Origin: Actinomadura xylanilytica
GTDB taxonomy: Bacteria; Actinomycetota; Actinomycetes; Streptosporangiales; Streptosporangiaceae
Assembly (NCBI RefSeq): GCF_030283145.1
Contig: NZ_JASNWE010000001.1
Coordinates: forward strand, 1,797,751-1,861,750
Length of the DNA stretch: 64,000 bases
Direction of reading: 5' to 3'
Positions within the stretch are counted from its first letter, which is position 1, and each line of letters opens with the position of its first letter. The notes under the pieces are model-generated. The model worked only from the letters and a program-made list of their open reading frames with translations, did not search any database and was not told where the DNA came from. Position numbers and translations under genes: made by a program. Below are positions 26,181-34,815 of this stretch, one piece after another.

Positions 26181-27821
26181 TCAGTGGCAGCGCGTCCATG
26201 GCACCCACCCCCGGTCGGGCTTGTAGTACTCGGCGCTCTGCACTGTGTGCTTCTCCCGTTCGCGGGCGACCTCGTAGACCCCGAGGTGACTGCGCCGCTT
26301 CCCCTTGGCCGCGCCCTTGGTCCCGCCCTTGGCCTCCTCCTTCTCGGTCTCGCCGGTGTTGTCGTAGGTCAGGCGGGACATCGTGCCGCCACCGACGGCG
26401 AAGTAGGCGTCCAGCATCCGCTCGTCCCCGGTGCGCCCGTACTCCTCGATGACCCTGCGGTCGGCGGGGTCGGAGTAGGACAGCGCGCGGTCGGTCTGCG
26501 TCCGCTGCGCGTGGATAATCCACTGCCGGCCGGCGGTGCCCTCGGCGTGGACGCCCTCGCCGTCGACCTTGGCCTTGCCGTCCGCCCTGAAGTAGACGAC
26601 GTCCTGGCCGTAGGAGGTCCTGACCAGCCGGACCGGGCGGCCCTGCCGGTCGACGGTGAACGACGCGGTCGCCCCGCCGCGGTGCTTGTAGTTGAGGCCG
26701 CCGCTCGGGTTCACCCTGATCGCCTTCTTGATCTCGGCGCGCTGCCGGGGCGGCATCACGAACCCGTCGCCGAGCTCCTGCCCGAGCCGCTTCACGATCA
26801 GGGTCATGGCCAGGTCGAGCGCGTCGTCCATCCCGGCGGCGGCCCGCTCCTCCACCCCCTTGGGCAGCCCCCGCCAGATGCTCGCGAGATCGATGGAGAC
26901 CCCGATCTCGGCCTCCCCGCGCTGGGTGACGTAGGTGGTCTTCTGCCCGCTCTCACGGTCGTTCTGGGTGCCCTGCACCCACCAGCCCCGGCCCTTGAAG
27001 GGGAACTTCACCGGGCCGAGGTCCAGCTCGCCCTTGCCCCCGCCGGTGATGCCGCCGTCCACGTAGTCGATCGCGGCCTCGCCGTCCGGCTCGCTCCCGC
27101 CGATCCAGCGGTCGTAGGCCTTCCCCACCTTCGGGATCTTGCCGAGCAACCAGGACAGCCCGCCCGTGATCGGATTGGTGCGCACGGTGAACTTGGCGGC
27201 GTTCCCGATCCGGTGGCCGGTCAGGTCCTTGAGAAACGCGCGCGCGGCGGCCTCATCGGTGAAGCGGTAGCCCTTGCCGTTGGTGACGTCGAGCCCGCCC
27301 CACACCCCGTACTTGAACTTCGAGTCGCCGATCTCGGGGCTGGACACCCCCGCCTCGCCCCAGGTGAAGTCCATGACGTCCCAGAACCGCCGGCCGTCCG
27401 GCCCGACCTTCTCGATCAGCTGCACGGTGCCGCGGCTGTTGGTCCGCACGTCGATGCGCTTGGTCGGGACCGTCAGCGTCTCCTCCAGGTACGCCGACTC
27501 CATCCCGGCCACGCAGGGGGTGATGGGCTCGTCCGGGTCCCGCGCCGCGCCCGAGGGGCGGGACGGGCCCGTCCCCGCGTCGCAGACCGCGTCCAGGCCG
27601 CCGACCTCCAGCAGGCGGCAGATCGCGACCTGGATGCCGTGGGCGAGCCGGATGCCGACGGCGCCCGAGACGAGAGTGACAGTGATCACAACGACGAGGA
27701 GGAGGAGGGCCAGATATTCGGCCTGTCCGGAACCCGAATCCGGCGGCCCTGGCGGCTGCTTCTCGGTCGTCTGAAGGGCGTGCACGCGAAGCAGGCTCGC
27801 ATGATCATCGCGGTCGGCCAT
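26181..27821 (-). CDS. Large Flp-pilin-like protein, copy 2
   Basis: A 546-residue protein. A 30-residue leader ends in Gly30, and SGQAEYLALLLLVVVITV follows. Glu at +5 and Tyr at +6 give an intact class IVb prepilin signature at the same residue numbers as the Flp pilin at 30559-30858. The segment after the helix (RLAHGIQVAICRLLEVGG) matches copy 1. The head of about 480 residues is rich in Gly, Trp and charged residues and ends VPWTRCH. The ATG directly abuts a GGGCCC-type motif with no room for a ribosome site, so the message may be leaderless. It is likely a prepilin-peptidase substrate placed on or beside the Flp fibre. Confidence 0.78.
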   Translation of the reverse strand: MADRDDHASLLRVHALQTTEKQPPGPPDSGSGQAEYLALLLLVVVITVTLVSGAVGIRLAHGIQVAICRLLEVGGLDAVCDAGTGPSRPSGAARDPDEPITPCVAGMESAYLEETLTVPTKRIDVRTNSRGTVQLIEKVGPDGRRFWDVMDFTWGEAGVSSPEIGDSKFKYGVWGGLDVTNGKGYRFTDEAAARAFLKDLTGHRIGNAAKFTVRTNPITGGLSWLLGKIPKVGKAYDRWIGGSEPDGEAAIDYVDGGITGGGKGELDLGPVKFPFKGRGWWVQGTQNDRESGQKTTYVTQRGEAEIGVSIDLASIWRGLPKGVEERAAAGMDDALDLAMTLIVKRLGQELGDGFVMPPRQRAEIKKAIRVNPSGGLNYKHRGGATASFTVDRQGRPVRLVRTSYGQDVVYFRADGKAKVDGEGVHAEGTAGRQWIIHAQRTQTDRALSYSDPADRRVIEEYGRTGDERMLDAYFAVGGGTMSRLTYDNTGETEKEEAKGGTKGAAKGKRRSHLGVYEVAREREKHTVQSAEYYKPDRGWVPWTRCH

Positions 27822-27838
27822 GGGCCCAGGGACCCAAG
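27822..27838. promoter_or_regulatory. GGTCC-type inverted repeat abutting the start of giant pilin-like gene 2
   Basis: Read on the minus strand the sequence is CTTGGGTCCCTGGGCCC, immediately followed by the ATG. It is nearly palindromic and matches the motif family described for the other pilus leaders. The rest of 27839-28039 is AT-richer, with TTAATTCCCAGTTAA near 27858. Confidence 0.35.
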
Positions 27839-28039
27839 CCGGCCCGCCGCGCCAAGGGTTAATTCCCAGTTAAGAGGCTGTTTTCAGGACGTTAATCGGC
27901 GGCCACCTGTGCCACTCACCCCCGGGATCCCGGCACGAACCGGCACACCCCCGCCTCTTGCTCACTGATCATGTACTCACCTACATTGGTTTCATCCATC
28001 TGTAAACAGGTCATTTCTGGGTGAAGGCGGGTGGCCCCT

Positions 28040-28858
28040 ATGGAATCCTCTGCCCCGCTGGATGAGGTCCCGCCGGCCCCGTACCAAGTCGGCGGCGATC
28101 CGGCGCCGCCCCAAGTGCCGCGGCCCGCGCCGGTCCCTCCCCTGCGGCCGTCCGCCGTGCCCGAGCCGGTGCCCGAACCGGCGTCCGCGCCCCAGCCGGC
28201 ACCGGCGTTCGCGTCCGCTTCGGCGTCCGCGCGCACGTTGACGGCGGCCGGCGGCTCGCGGCCGGTGAGACCGCGCCGTCCGGGCTCGCCGTCCGGGCTC
28301 CCCGCCCGCAGGCCGGACCTGGAGGGCAGGCGGGAGCGGACGAGCATCGCGGTGGCCGCCGCGCTCACGGTCGGCGTGCTGATCGGGTCAGGTGGCTGGG
28401 CGCTGCTCTCCCACGGCTCCGGCACCGGGGAGGACGGCTCCGCCTCGAAGGGCGGGCCGTCCGGGTCCGCGGCCCCCTCGGGCGGCGCCCCCTCGCTCGC
28501 GGGCGCGCAGCAGGCACCCGTCCCCTGGCCGGGGGCCGGGTCCCAGTCCGGTGACATCCTTCGCACGCCCACCCGGGTGCGGGCCATGGCGACCGGCGGT
28601 GCGACCATCACCGTCTCTTGGGCGGAGGTCCCCGGCGCGATCAGCTACCTGATCGTCCCGATCGGCGCGGGCGCGGCCCGACTGGAGCCGCGCACGGTGC
28701 CCCCGGGCGACCCGACGGTCATCGACGGCGCCGCCGTCCAGACGACCGTCTACCCGGGCGCCCGGAGCGGCGTGCAGTACGGCTTCACCATCACCGCGAT
28801 CGACGACGCGGGCCGCAGGAGCGCGCCGAGCACTCCCGCCGTCACTCCCGCCCGCTGA
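28040..28858 (+). CDS. Single-pass membrane protein with fibronectin-III-like domain
   Basis: About 272 residues. The cytoplasmic half is Pro/Ala-rich and probably disordered. One helix lies near residues 100-118 (SIAVAAALTVGVLIGSGGWALL). The outside part has a linker and a fibronectin type III-like domain (about 180-270; ITVSWAEVPGAISYLIVPI, then YGFTITAIDDAGRRSAPS). It is the only plus-strand gene inside the pilus locus. I prefer the ATG at 28040, with GAAGGCGGG upstream, over the GTG at 28031. A binding or adhesion role is likely, but the partner is unknown. Confidence 0.7.
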   Translation: MESSAPLDEVPPAPYQVGGDPAPPQVPRPAPVPPLRPSAVPEPVPEPASAPQPAPAFASASASARTLTAAGGSRPVRPRRPGSPSGLPARRPDLEGRRERTSIAVAAALTVGVLIGSGGWALLSHGSGTGEDGSASKGGPSGSAAPSGGAPSLAGAQQAPVPWPGAGSQSGDILRTPTRVRAMATGGATITVSWAEVPGAISYLIVPIGAGAARLEPRTVPPGDPTVIDGAAVQTTVYPGARSGVQYGFTITAIDDAGRRSAPSTPAVTPAR

Positions 28859-28917
28859 CCCGCGCCCGCCGGACCCACCTGGCCCCGCCGTCACCCGCCG
28901 TCCCGCGTCCCCCTCGG

Positions 28918-30480
28918 TCATGCGGCGGCGGAACGGGTCAAGGGGCGGGTGAAGCCGACGATGTGGGAGTTGCCCTTGTACGACGAGAGCTGGACGTTCT
29001 TGCCGGGACGCGGCGCCTCGATCATCTGGCCGTTGCCGATGACCAGGGCGACGTGGCCCGGGTAGATGCTGCCGCCGTAGTGCAGGAAGATCAGGTCGCC
29101 GGGCTGCTCGGTGCCGTTCGGGATGTGCGGGGTCTGGTTCCACTGCGGCGTGGTGACCCGGGGGATGGCGATGCCCGCCGCCCGGTACGCCTGCATGACC
29201 AGCCCCGAGCAGTCGAAGGAGTTGGGACCGGCGGCGCCCCACACGTACGGCTTGCCGAGCTGCGCGCGGGCAAAAGCGATGATCCTGCCGGCGATGCCCG
29301 GCGGGATCTTCACGTCGGCGCCGACGAACCCGCCTGAGTCGCCGCACTCGACCGCGACCGGCGTCGCCGGGGACACCCCGAACCCACCGCCGCCGTAGCG
29401 CCTGGCCCAGGACAGGACGTCGTCGGCGTACTTGGTGGAGTGGTTGTAGGCCCACAGGGCCTTGCGCTCGTTCTGCGGCGCGCCGGACGCCTTCAGGTAG
29501 TTCGCGGCCCCGGGGATCGCGTCCGCCGGGTCGTAGCGGTTCTTCTTCCCGTCGTTGTTCCCGTCGACGCCGTACGACGACCAGGTCGGCGCGAGGAACT
29601 GCATGGGGCCGCCGGCGCCGGCGTAGTTCTCGCCGCCGTGCACGCCGGGCAGGTTCGACCGGCCGTGGTCGGTCTCGATCTTCCCGACGCCGGCCAGCAG
29701 GGTCCAGGGGATGCCGGACCGCTTACCGGCGTCCCGGTAGATCTTGAGGTAGTCGGCGGGGATGTCGGAGGCGTCGCCGCCGGCCGCGGGCTGCGCCGCC
29801 GAACCACCGAACGAGCAGTCGTCCTCGCGCTCCACCAGCCGCACCTTGAACAGGGGGGAGACCGCGGAGTAGTTCGTGGGACCGACGTCGGACCGCCAGA
29901 CCGTGACGCCTCCGCACACCAGCGCGGTCGGGTCGATCTGGTTCTCGTCCTTGTGCTTGCGCGGACGCGCCTCGTACATGCAGCCGGGCAGGGTCAGCCG
30001 GGCGATCGCCGCCGCCGCGCCCCTGCGGCCCTTGCCGTCGCGCCCGTTCTCGTCGGCGCACCGCACCGACTCGGACGACTTCTCCCCCCGCTCGAGGGGC
30101 TGGCAGTCCTGGGTCACCACCGTGGCCTTGGCGGTGTGCCCGAGGACCCCCGACACGAGCGGCTGGCCCACCAGCGTCGTGCCGTTCCGCCAGGCGTACT
30201 CGCGCGACTTCGCCGCCGAGCCGTCCGCCGCCCAGAACCCGATCCCGGCCGGATCGGTGCCGCTCCGGGCCAGCCTGATCGCCTCGTCGCGGAGGGGCGC
30301 CAGCGCCCCCAGCGCTGCCGCGTCCGCCCCCGTCTGAGCCTTGGACCGCATGTCGTTCGCGTGCGCGACGCGGACGACGAGAAGGACGAGGAAAAGCACC
30401 CCCACCATGGCGAGAAGGAGGGTCAGCTGAGCGCCGCCCTCGTCCTCACCACGCAGAATGCGTCGTCTCACTACGCCCAC
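28918..30480 (-). CDS. TadG-like pseudopilin fused to lytic transglycosylase and NlpC/P60 domains
   Basis: A 520-residue protein. Residues 12-62 (EGGAQLTLLLAMVGVLFLVLLVV... GADAAALGAL) are the membrane start of TadE/TadG minor pilins. A cysteine-bearing spacer leads to a transglycosylase domain (about 235-365) with catalytic Glu269 in GKIETDHG. An NlpC/P60 endopeptidase follows (about 395-515), with Cys424 in FDCSGLV and His476 in PGHVALVIG. It should cut both glycan and peptide bonds of peptidoglycan, perhaps to let the pilus through the wall. The start is uncertain between GTGs at 30480 and 30471. The hydrolase half is a close paralogue of the protein at 56392-57453. Confidence 0.85.
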   Translation of the reverse strand: MGVVRRRILRGEDEGGAQLTLLLAMVGVLFLVLLVVRVAHANDMRSKAQTGADAAALGALAPLRDEAIRLARSGTDPAGIGFWAADGSAAKSREYAWRNGTTLVGQPLVSGVLGHTAKATVVTQDCQPLERGEKSSESVRCADENGRDGKGRRGAAAAIARLTLPGCMYEARPRKHKDENQIDPTALVCGGVTVWRSDVGPTNYSAVSPLFKVRLVEREDDCSFGGSAAQPAAGGDASDIPADYLKIYRDAGKRSGIPWTLLAGVGKIETDHGRSNLPGVHGGENYAGAGGPMQFLAPTWSSYGVDGNNDGKKNRYDPADAIPGAANYLKASGAPQNERKALWAYNHSTKYADDVLSWARRYGGGGFGVSPATPVAVECGDSGGFVGADVKIPPGIAGRIIAFARAQLGKPYVWGAAGPNSFDCSGLVMQAYRAAGIAIPRVTTPQWNQTPHIPNGTEQPGDLIFLHYGGSIYPGHVALVIGNGQMIEAPRPGKNVQLSSYKGNSHIVGFTRPLTRSAAA

Positions 30481-30558
30481 TCTTGCTTCTTTGTATCCCA
30501 GGTCTTCGGCCGGCGTTCACAAGGCCGGACGGCGGCCGCCGTTCAGGCCGCCGGTCCG

Positions 30559-30858
30559 CTAGTTGGTCGAAGAAGGCGAGGGCTTGGGCGTGGCCGACCC
30601 GCTCTCCGCCGGCGCGGGCTTGTCTCCGCCGCTGTTGACGATCTTGTCCACCGCGCCGCCGATCCCGTTCTTGAACTTCTCGCCGATGCTGCCGGCGCCC
30701 GTCGTCACGACCGCCGTCGTGATGGCCACGACCAGCAGGAGCACACCGAGGTACTCGCCGAAGGCGCTGCCGCGGTCACCGGCCGCCCGGAACACCCGTG
30801 CGCACTGGCCGGCCAGGCCACGTGCACGACCGCCGCATTCAGCCAGGAGATTTCCCAT
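30559..30858 (-). CDS. flp: Flp-type class IVb pilin
   Basis: A 99-residue prepilin. A leader of 30 residues ends in Gly30. The mature start SAFGEYLGVLLLVVAI has Glu at +5 and Tyr at +6, then the hydrophobic helix and the amphipathic GEKFKNGIGGAVDKIVN stretch typical of Flp. The tail is Pro/Ser/Thr-rich. I chose the ATG at 30858 because GGAGG lies 5 nt upstream; a longer frame starts at 30900. It is the probable major pilin, cleaved by the peptidase at 19775-20407. It has its own leader (30859-30974), containing GGTCC-type repeats and an AT-rich stretch that may hold the promoter. Confidence 0.88.
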   Translation of the reverse strand: MGNLLAECGGRARGLAGQCARVFRAAGDRGSAFGEYLGVLLLVVAITTAVVTTGAGSIGEKFKNGIGGAVDKIVNSGGDKPAPAESGSATPKPSPSSTN

Positions 30859-30930
30859 GTCATCCTCCGCTTTCCCGAACCCGTCCAAGTCCGCTTCCAA
30901 CTGGACTCAGAGTAGAAAAGATGGGAAAAA

Positions 30931-30976
30931 GTCCCCAGAGTCCCAGGACCCACTTCCGGGCCCAACCTCGGGACCT
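30931..30976. promoter_or_regulatory. GGTCC-type inverted repeats upstream of flp
   Basis: The minus strand carries TGGGTCCTGGGACTC (30938-30952), whose core GTCC-TG-GGAC is perfectly palindromic. TAGGTCCC and GGGCCC further upstream reach the stop codon of the response-regulator gene. It is a candidate operator for pilin expression. Confidence 0.4.
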
Positions 30977-31733
30977 AGCCATGGCGTCTCCGCAGGTCCC
31001 TCATGGAGCCCCCGGAGAGTCCCTTCCAGCGGCCCCGCGACGCCGCCGCCGACCGCTCCGGAATATTGCCCGCGGTGCCGAGCCAGTGCGCCACCGCGGC
31101 GGCCCTGTTCTGCACGCCGAGTTTCGCGTAGATGCGGTTCACATGGTTCTTCACGGTCTTCTCTGAAAGCACCAGCAGGCGGGCGATGTCGCCATTGGAG
31201 TGGCCCTGGGCGATCAGGTCCATGACGTCGGTCTCCCGGGCCGAGAGCCCGAGCGAGTCCTGCTCCCGGCGCGGGTCGCCCGGCTCCTCGACCGAGTCGT
31301 GGATGGCCGAGACCACCGCGCGGCTCGCGGCCGGCGACAGCGGGCTGGACGCGCCCGACACCGCGTCCCGGACCGCGCCGGCGAGGTCCTCCCCGGCGAA
31401 CGAGCCGTGGATCAGGTACCCGACCGCGCCGTTGCGGATCGCCGACCTGATCACCACCGGGTCGTCGGTGTAGGAGAGCATCAGCACCTGGGTGAACCCG
31501 CTGAGCAGCCGGGCCGCCTCCACCCCGTCGACCAGCGGCATCCGGACGTCCAGCAGGACCAGGTCGGGGCGGAGCCGGCCGGCCAGGTCGACCGCCCGGC
31601 GCCCGTCGGCGGCCTCGCCCGCCACCTCGATGCCGTCATCGATCTCCAGCAGGGCCACCAGCCCCGCGCGGACGACCGGGTTGTCGTCCACCACCATCAC
31701 CCGCAGGACGGCCCGGTCGGCGGAGGCGGTCAT
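30975..31733 (-). CDS. NarL/LuxR-type response regulator
   Basis: A 252-residue regulator. The receiver domain (about 9-125) has VVDDNPVVRAG and the phospho-acceptor Asp62 in LLDVRMP. The LuxR-type helix-turn-helix (about 165-225) has LSARETDVMDLIAQGHSNGDIA and VKNHVNRIYAKLGV. The ATG overlaps the histidine-kinase stop as ATGA. It lies between tadC and flp, so it very likely controls pilin or pilus gene expression. The palindromes next to flp are obvious candidate targets. The C-terminal tail of about 25 residues is basic and Ser-rich. Confidence 0.92.
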   Translation of the reverse strand: MTASADRAVLRVMVVDDNPVVRAGLVALLEIDDGIEVAGEAADGRRAVDLAGRLRPDLVLLDVRMPLVDGVEAARLLSGFTQVLMLSYTDDPVVIRSAIRNGAVGYLIHGSFAGEDLAGAVRDAVSGASSPLSPAASRAVVSAIHDSVEEPGDPRREQDSLGLSARETDVMDLIAQGHSNGDIARLLVLSEKTVKNHVNRIYAKLGVQNRAAAVAHWLGTAGNIPERSAAASRGRWKGLSGGSMRDLRRRHG

Positions 31734-32995
31734 GCGCCCGCCGCCCGGCGGAGGCCGCCGCCCGGCGCGCCGCCGCCCAGAGGCACCGAGACCATGACCG
31801 TCGTGCCCCGTCCCGGGAACGACGACACCGCCAGGTCCCCGCCGGCGCGGCGCGCGCGCTCGGTCATGCCGACGACCCCGTAGTGCCCCGCATCCGCCAG
31901 CGCCTCCAGCCGCTCGGTGGTCGCCCCGAGCGAGCCCGATCCGTGCCCGTCGTCCCGCACCGCCAACGTCATCAGGTCTCCTTCCATGCCGATCCACACC
32001 TCGACCTGGGCGGCCTCCGCGTGTCTGGCCACGTTCTCCAGCGCCTCCTTGAGGATCGCCACCACCTCGTGCCGCGCGTTCGGCGGCGGCTCGACATCGC
32101 CGTCCGGCAGCTCGGTCCGGACCGGCACGCCCGTCGCCCGCCCCCACGCGTCCGCGATCTGCGCGACGACCACGCCGAACGGCCGGTCGCCGGGGTCGTC
32201 GCGGAGGTCGGCGATCAGCGCGCGGGCCTCCTGCCCGGCGACCCGCACCGCGGACGCGATCGCCTCCGCCTGCTGTTCGGCGCGCTGCGGCGACTTGCGC
32301 AGCACGACGGGCAGCGCGGTCGCGGTCAGCCCGATCCCGTGCAGGGTCTTGGCGAGCGAATCGTGCATCTCCCGGGCCAGCCGGGCCCGCTCCTCGGCCG
32401 CGGCGACCCTGGTCTCGGCCCGGTGCCGCGCCTCGATCGCCACCGCGTACTGCTCGAACAGGCGGTACAGCCCGACGCCCGCGCAGACGGCGAACGGATA
32501 GAAGATCGGCAGCCCGATCATCGTCTCGGCGCCGGGCGGCGGGTCGGTCCGCGCCGCCGCCATGAAGAACAGCGACATCTGGAGGGCGCACACGCACAGC
32601 AGCGCCCGCCACTCGTACAGCACGCCCGCCACCGCGGAGGTGATCACGGTGAAGAGGAAGAACGGGCCGGAGACCCCGCCGAGCGCGAGCACCGCGTAGG
32701 CGACGAACGCGTCCAGGCAGAGCAGCACCGGATGCCGGGCCACGCGCGGCAGGAACCTCTCCCACGCGTGCGCCACCAGCCACGACAGGACGCCGACGAC
32801 CGCGAGCAGGAACAGCAGCGCGGGTGTCACCCGGTCGTGCGGGATCAGCACGGTCGTCATCGCGACCAGGAAGACCCGGAACTGCATCAGCATGCGGAAG
32901 GTGATGCCGACCCGGGACCACAGGGTGAGGTCGGCCTCGCCCGGCGCCTCCGCCCCGTCCGGCGGGGCGGGCCCGCGCTCAGCCGCCGAAGACAT
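31730..32995 (-). CDS. NarL-family sensor histidine kinase
   Basis: A 421-residue kinase with about six N-terminal hydrophobic segments (about 35-180) and almost no extracytoplasmic domain, so the signal is probably sensed within the membrane. The HisKA_3 box LAREMHDSLAKTLHG has phospho-accepting His211. The ATPase domain has the N-box EALENVARHAEA and the G-box RDDGHGSG. Its start lies 17 nt inside tadC and its stop overlaps the response-regulator start, so the pair is translated as part of the tad operon. The stimulus cannot be told from sequence. Confidence 0.9.
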   Translation of the reverse strand: MSSAAERGPAPPDGAEAPGEADLTLWSRVGITFRMLMQFRVFLVAMTTVLIPHDRVTPALLFLLAVVGVLSWLVAHAWERFLPRVARHPVLLCLDAFVAYAVLALGGVSGPFFLFTVITSAVAGVLYEWRALLCVCALQMSLFFMAAARTDPPPGAETMIGLPIFYPFAVCAGVGLYRLFEQYAVAIEARHRAETRVAAAEERARLAREMHDSLAKTLHGIGLTATALPVVLRKSPQRAEQQAEAIASAVRVAGQEARALIADLRDDPGDRPFGVVVAQIADAWGRATGVPVRTELPDGDVEPPPNARHEVVAILKEALENVARHAEAAQVEVWIGMEGDLMTLAVRDDGHGSGSLGATTERLEALADAGHYGVVGMTERARRAGGDLAVSSFPGRGTTVMVSVPLGGGAPGGGLRRAAGA

Positions 32996-33881
32996 TGCTC
33001 AGTTCCTTGGCGGATCCGAAGGCCAGCGCCCCCACCAGCAGGATGAGGACGGCCGGCATGATGACGAACGCGGTGACGAGGGTGAGCCGGGGCTCCACTC
33101 GCTGCGCCCGCCTGCGGGCGAACTGCGCCGACTCCCTGCGCATGTCGATGCTGATGTCGGCCAGCGCCTGCACCAGCGACGCGCCGAGCTCCTCGGCCTG
33201 GAGGATCGCGGTCACGAAGCTCGACAGCGGGTCGCAGTCATTGCGGCGCCGCAGGTCCTCGAACGCCTCGCGCCTCGGCGTGCCGATCTCCATCTGCCGC
33301 AACGTCACCCGCATCTCCTCCGCCAGCGGCCCCGGCATGCTCTCCACCACCCGCTCGAGCGCGTGCCGGAAGCTGAGGCCCGCCGATACGGTCACGGCGA
33401 GAACGTCGAGGAAGTCGGGCAGCGTCCGCTGAATCTGCTCCTGCCGCGTCCGCCCCTGTCCCCAGAGGGTGACGTCCAACTGTAGACAGCCGACGACGAT
33501 CAGGGCCACCCCCAGCAGGCCCTGCCCGCTGAGCAGCATGAACAGCCCCACACCCCCGAAGATCACCACGTTGCCGGCGAGCTGCCGCGCGTACCGCTCG
33601 ACGGTCAGGCCGCCCGGACGCCCGGCGAGCTCGATCCGCCGGCGGACGCCCTCGCGCAGCGCGCCGCCCATCGCCCGGAGCAGGTAGGGCGCCATCGGCG
33701 TCCCCACCCGCTCGGCCGCGGCCGACAGCCGCGCCGGCACGCCGCCCGGCGACGTCCGGCGCGGGTTCTTGACGGCGTCCATCGTCACGGGCCGGTCCCC
33801 GGTCACCAGGTTCCAGCCCCAGATCAGGGCCAGCACGCACAGCGCCGCCAGCGCCGCCATGAACAGCGGTGAGCCGGGCAT
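32979..33881 (-). CDS. tadC: Tad pilus inner-membrane platform protein (TadC-like)
   Basis: A 300-residue type II secretion F-domain protein. Membrane segments lie near residues 7-25 and 102-137 and at the C-terminus (about 270-292). The cytoplasmic F-domain (about 150-265) has LPDFLDVLAVTVSAGLSFRHAL and AILQAEELGASLVQAL. It forms the assembly platform with TadB, on which the TadA ATPase acts. Its ATG shares one base with the tadB stop (TGATG). Confidence 0.9.
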   Translation of the reverse strand: MPGSPLFMAALAALCVLALIWGWNLVTGDRPVTMDAVKNPRRTSPGGVPARLSAAAERVGTPMAPYLLRAMGGALREGVRRRIELAGRPGGLTVERYARQLAGNVVIFGGVGLFMLLSGQGLLGVALIVVGCLQLDVTLWGQGRTRQEQIQRTLPDFLDVLAVTVSAGLSFRHALERVVESMPGPLAEEMRVTLRQMEIGTPRREAFEDLRRRNDCDPLSSFVTAILQAEELGASLVQALADISIDMRRESAQFARRRAQRVEPRLTLVTAFVIMPAVLILLVGALAFGSAKELSNVFGG

Positions 33882-34813
33882 CAGGGCTCGATCCGGCTGA
33901 GCATGCGGGTCAGCACCACGCCCACCGTGAGGAGCAGGAACGCCACGATGAGCAGCACCTGGCCGAGCAGGCTGGAGGCCATCCGGCCGAGCACCCCGGG
34001 TTCGACGAAGTTCATCCCGAACATCGACACCAACCCCATCCCGACCACCGAGTAGGCCGACACGACCGAACCGCCGACGATGGTCCGCACCTCGCGTCTG
34101 GTCTCCTTGCGCTGCTCCAGCGCGTCGACGATATTGCGCAGCGCGGTGACCAGCGAACCGCCCGAGCGGGACGCGACCACCAGCGTGCTGACCAGCACCG
34201 CCAGCTCCCTGGACGGCATCCGGTCCGACAGCTCGCGCAGCGCCTCGTCCAGCGGCTGGCCCACCCGCAGCGCCTCGGCGGTGCGGGTCAGCTCGGTCCG
34301 GGCGGGCTCCTCCAGCTCCTCGGCCGCCATCTCGATCGCGGTGCGGATGACCAGCCCGGCCGCCGTCGCGTTGGTCAGCACCCGGGTCAGCTCGGGGAGC
34401 TGCGCGATGAACTCCTCGCGGCGGCGCCCCTCCTCCCGGCGCAGGTAGCCGAAGAAGCCGACCACCACCAGGCCCGCCGAGATGAACCCGAACAGCGGCG
34501 CGAAGACCCAGCTCATCACCAGGATCGCGAGCAGCACCGCCAGGACGAGGCCGATGACGAACGTCGACACCCGCACCGGCACGCCGGCCGTGCTCAACTG
34601 CCGGGCCACCCGGCGTCCGACCGCGGTGCGGCGCAGCCGGGCGTCCAGCCGGTCGTGCAGGCCGTGGCCGCCGTCCACCACCCCGCCGAGGGTGCCGCGG
34701 GCCGACAGCCGGCGCCGCTGGTCGGCGCCGCCCACAATGTCGCGGAGCCCGAAGACGGCGAAGCCGAGCACGACCGCGAGGACGCACAGGATCACCGGAT
34801 AGGGGACCGCCAT
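33881..34813 (-). CDS. tadB: Tad pilus inner-membrane platform protein (TadB-like)
   Basis: A 310-residue paralogue of TadC. It has N-terminal and central membrane helices (about 8-24, 83-125) and a type II secretion F-domain (about 135-250) with LPELTRVLTNATAAGLVIRTAIE and ASRSGGSLVTALRNI. Two C-terminal helices follow. It starts 2 nt after the tadA stop. Order and spacing tadA-tadB-tadC match tad operons elsewhere. Confidence 0.92.
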   Translation of the reverse strand: MAVPYPVILCVLAVVLGFAVFGLRDIVGGADQRRRLSARGTLGGVVDGGHGLHDRLDARLRRTAVGRRVARQLSTAGVPVRVSTFVIGLVLAVLLAILVMSWVFAPLFGFISAGLVVVGFFGYLRREEGRRREEFIAQLPELTRVLTNATAAGLVIRTAIEMAAEELEEPARTELTRTAEALRVGQPLDEALRELSDRMPSRELAVLVSTLVVASRSGGSLVTALRNIVDALEQRKETRREVRTIVGGSVVSAYSVVGMGLVSMFGMNFVEPGVLGRMASSLLGQVLLIVAFLLLTVGVVLTRMLSRIEP

Positions 34814-34815
34814 CG

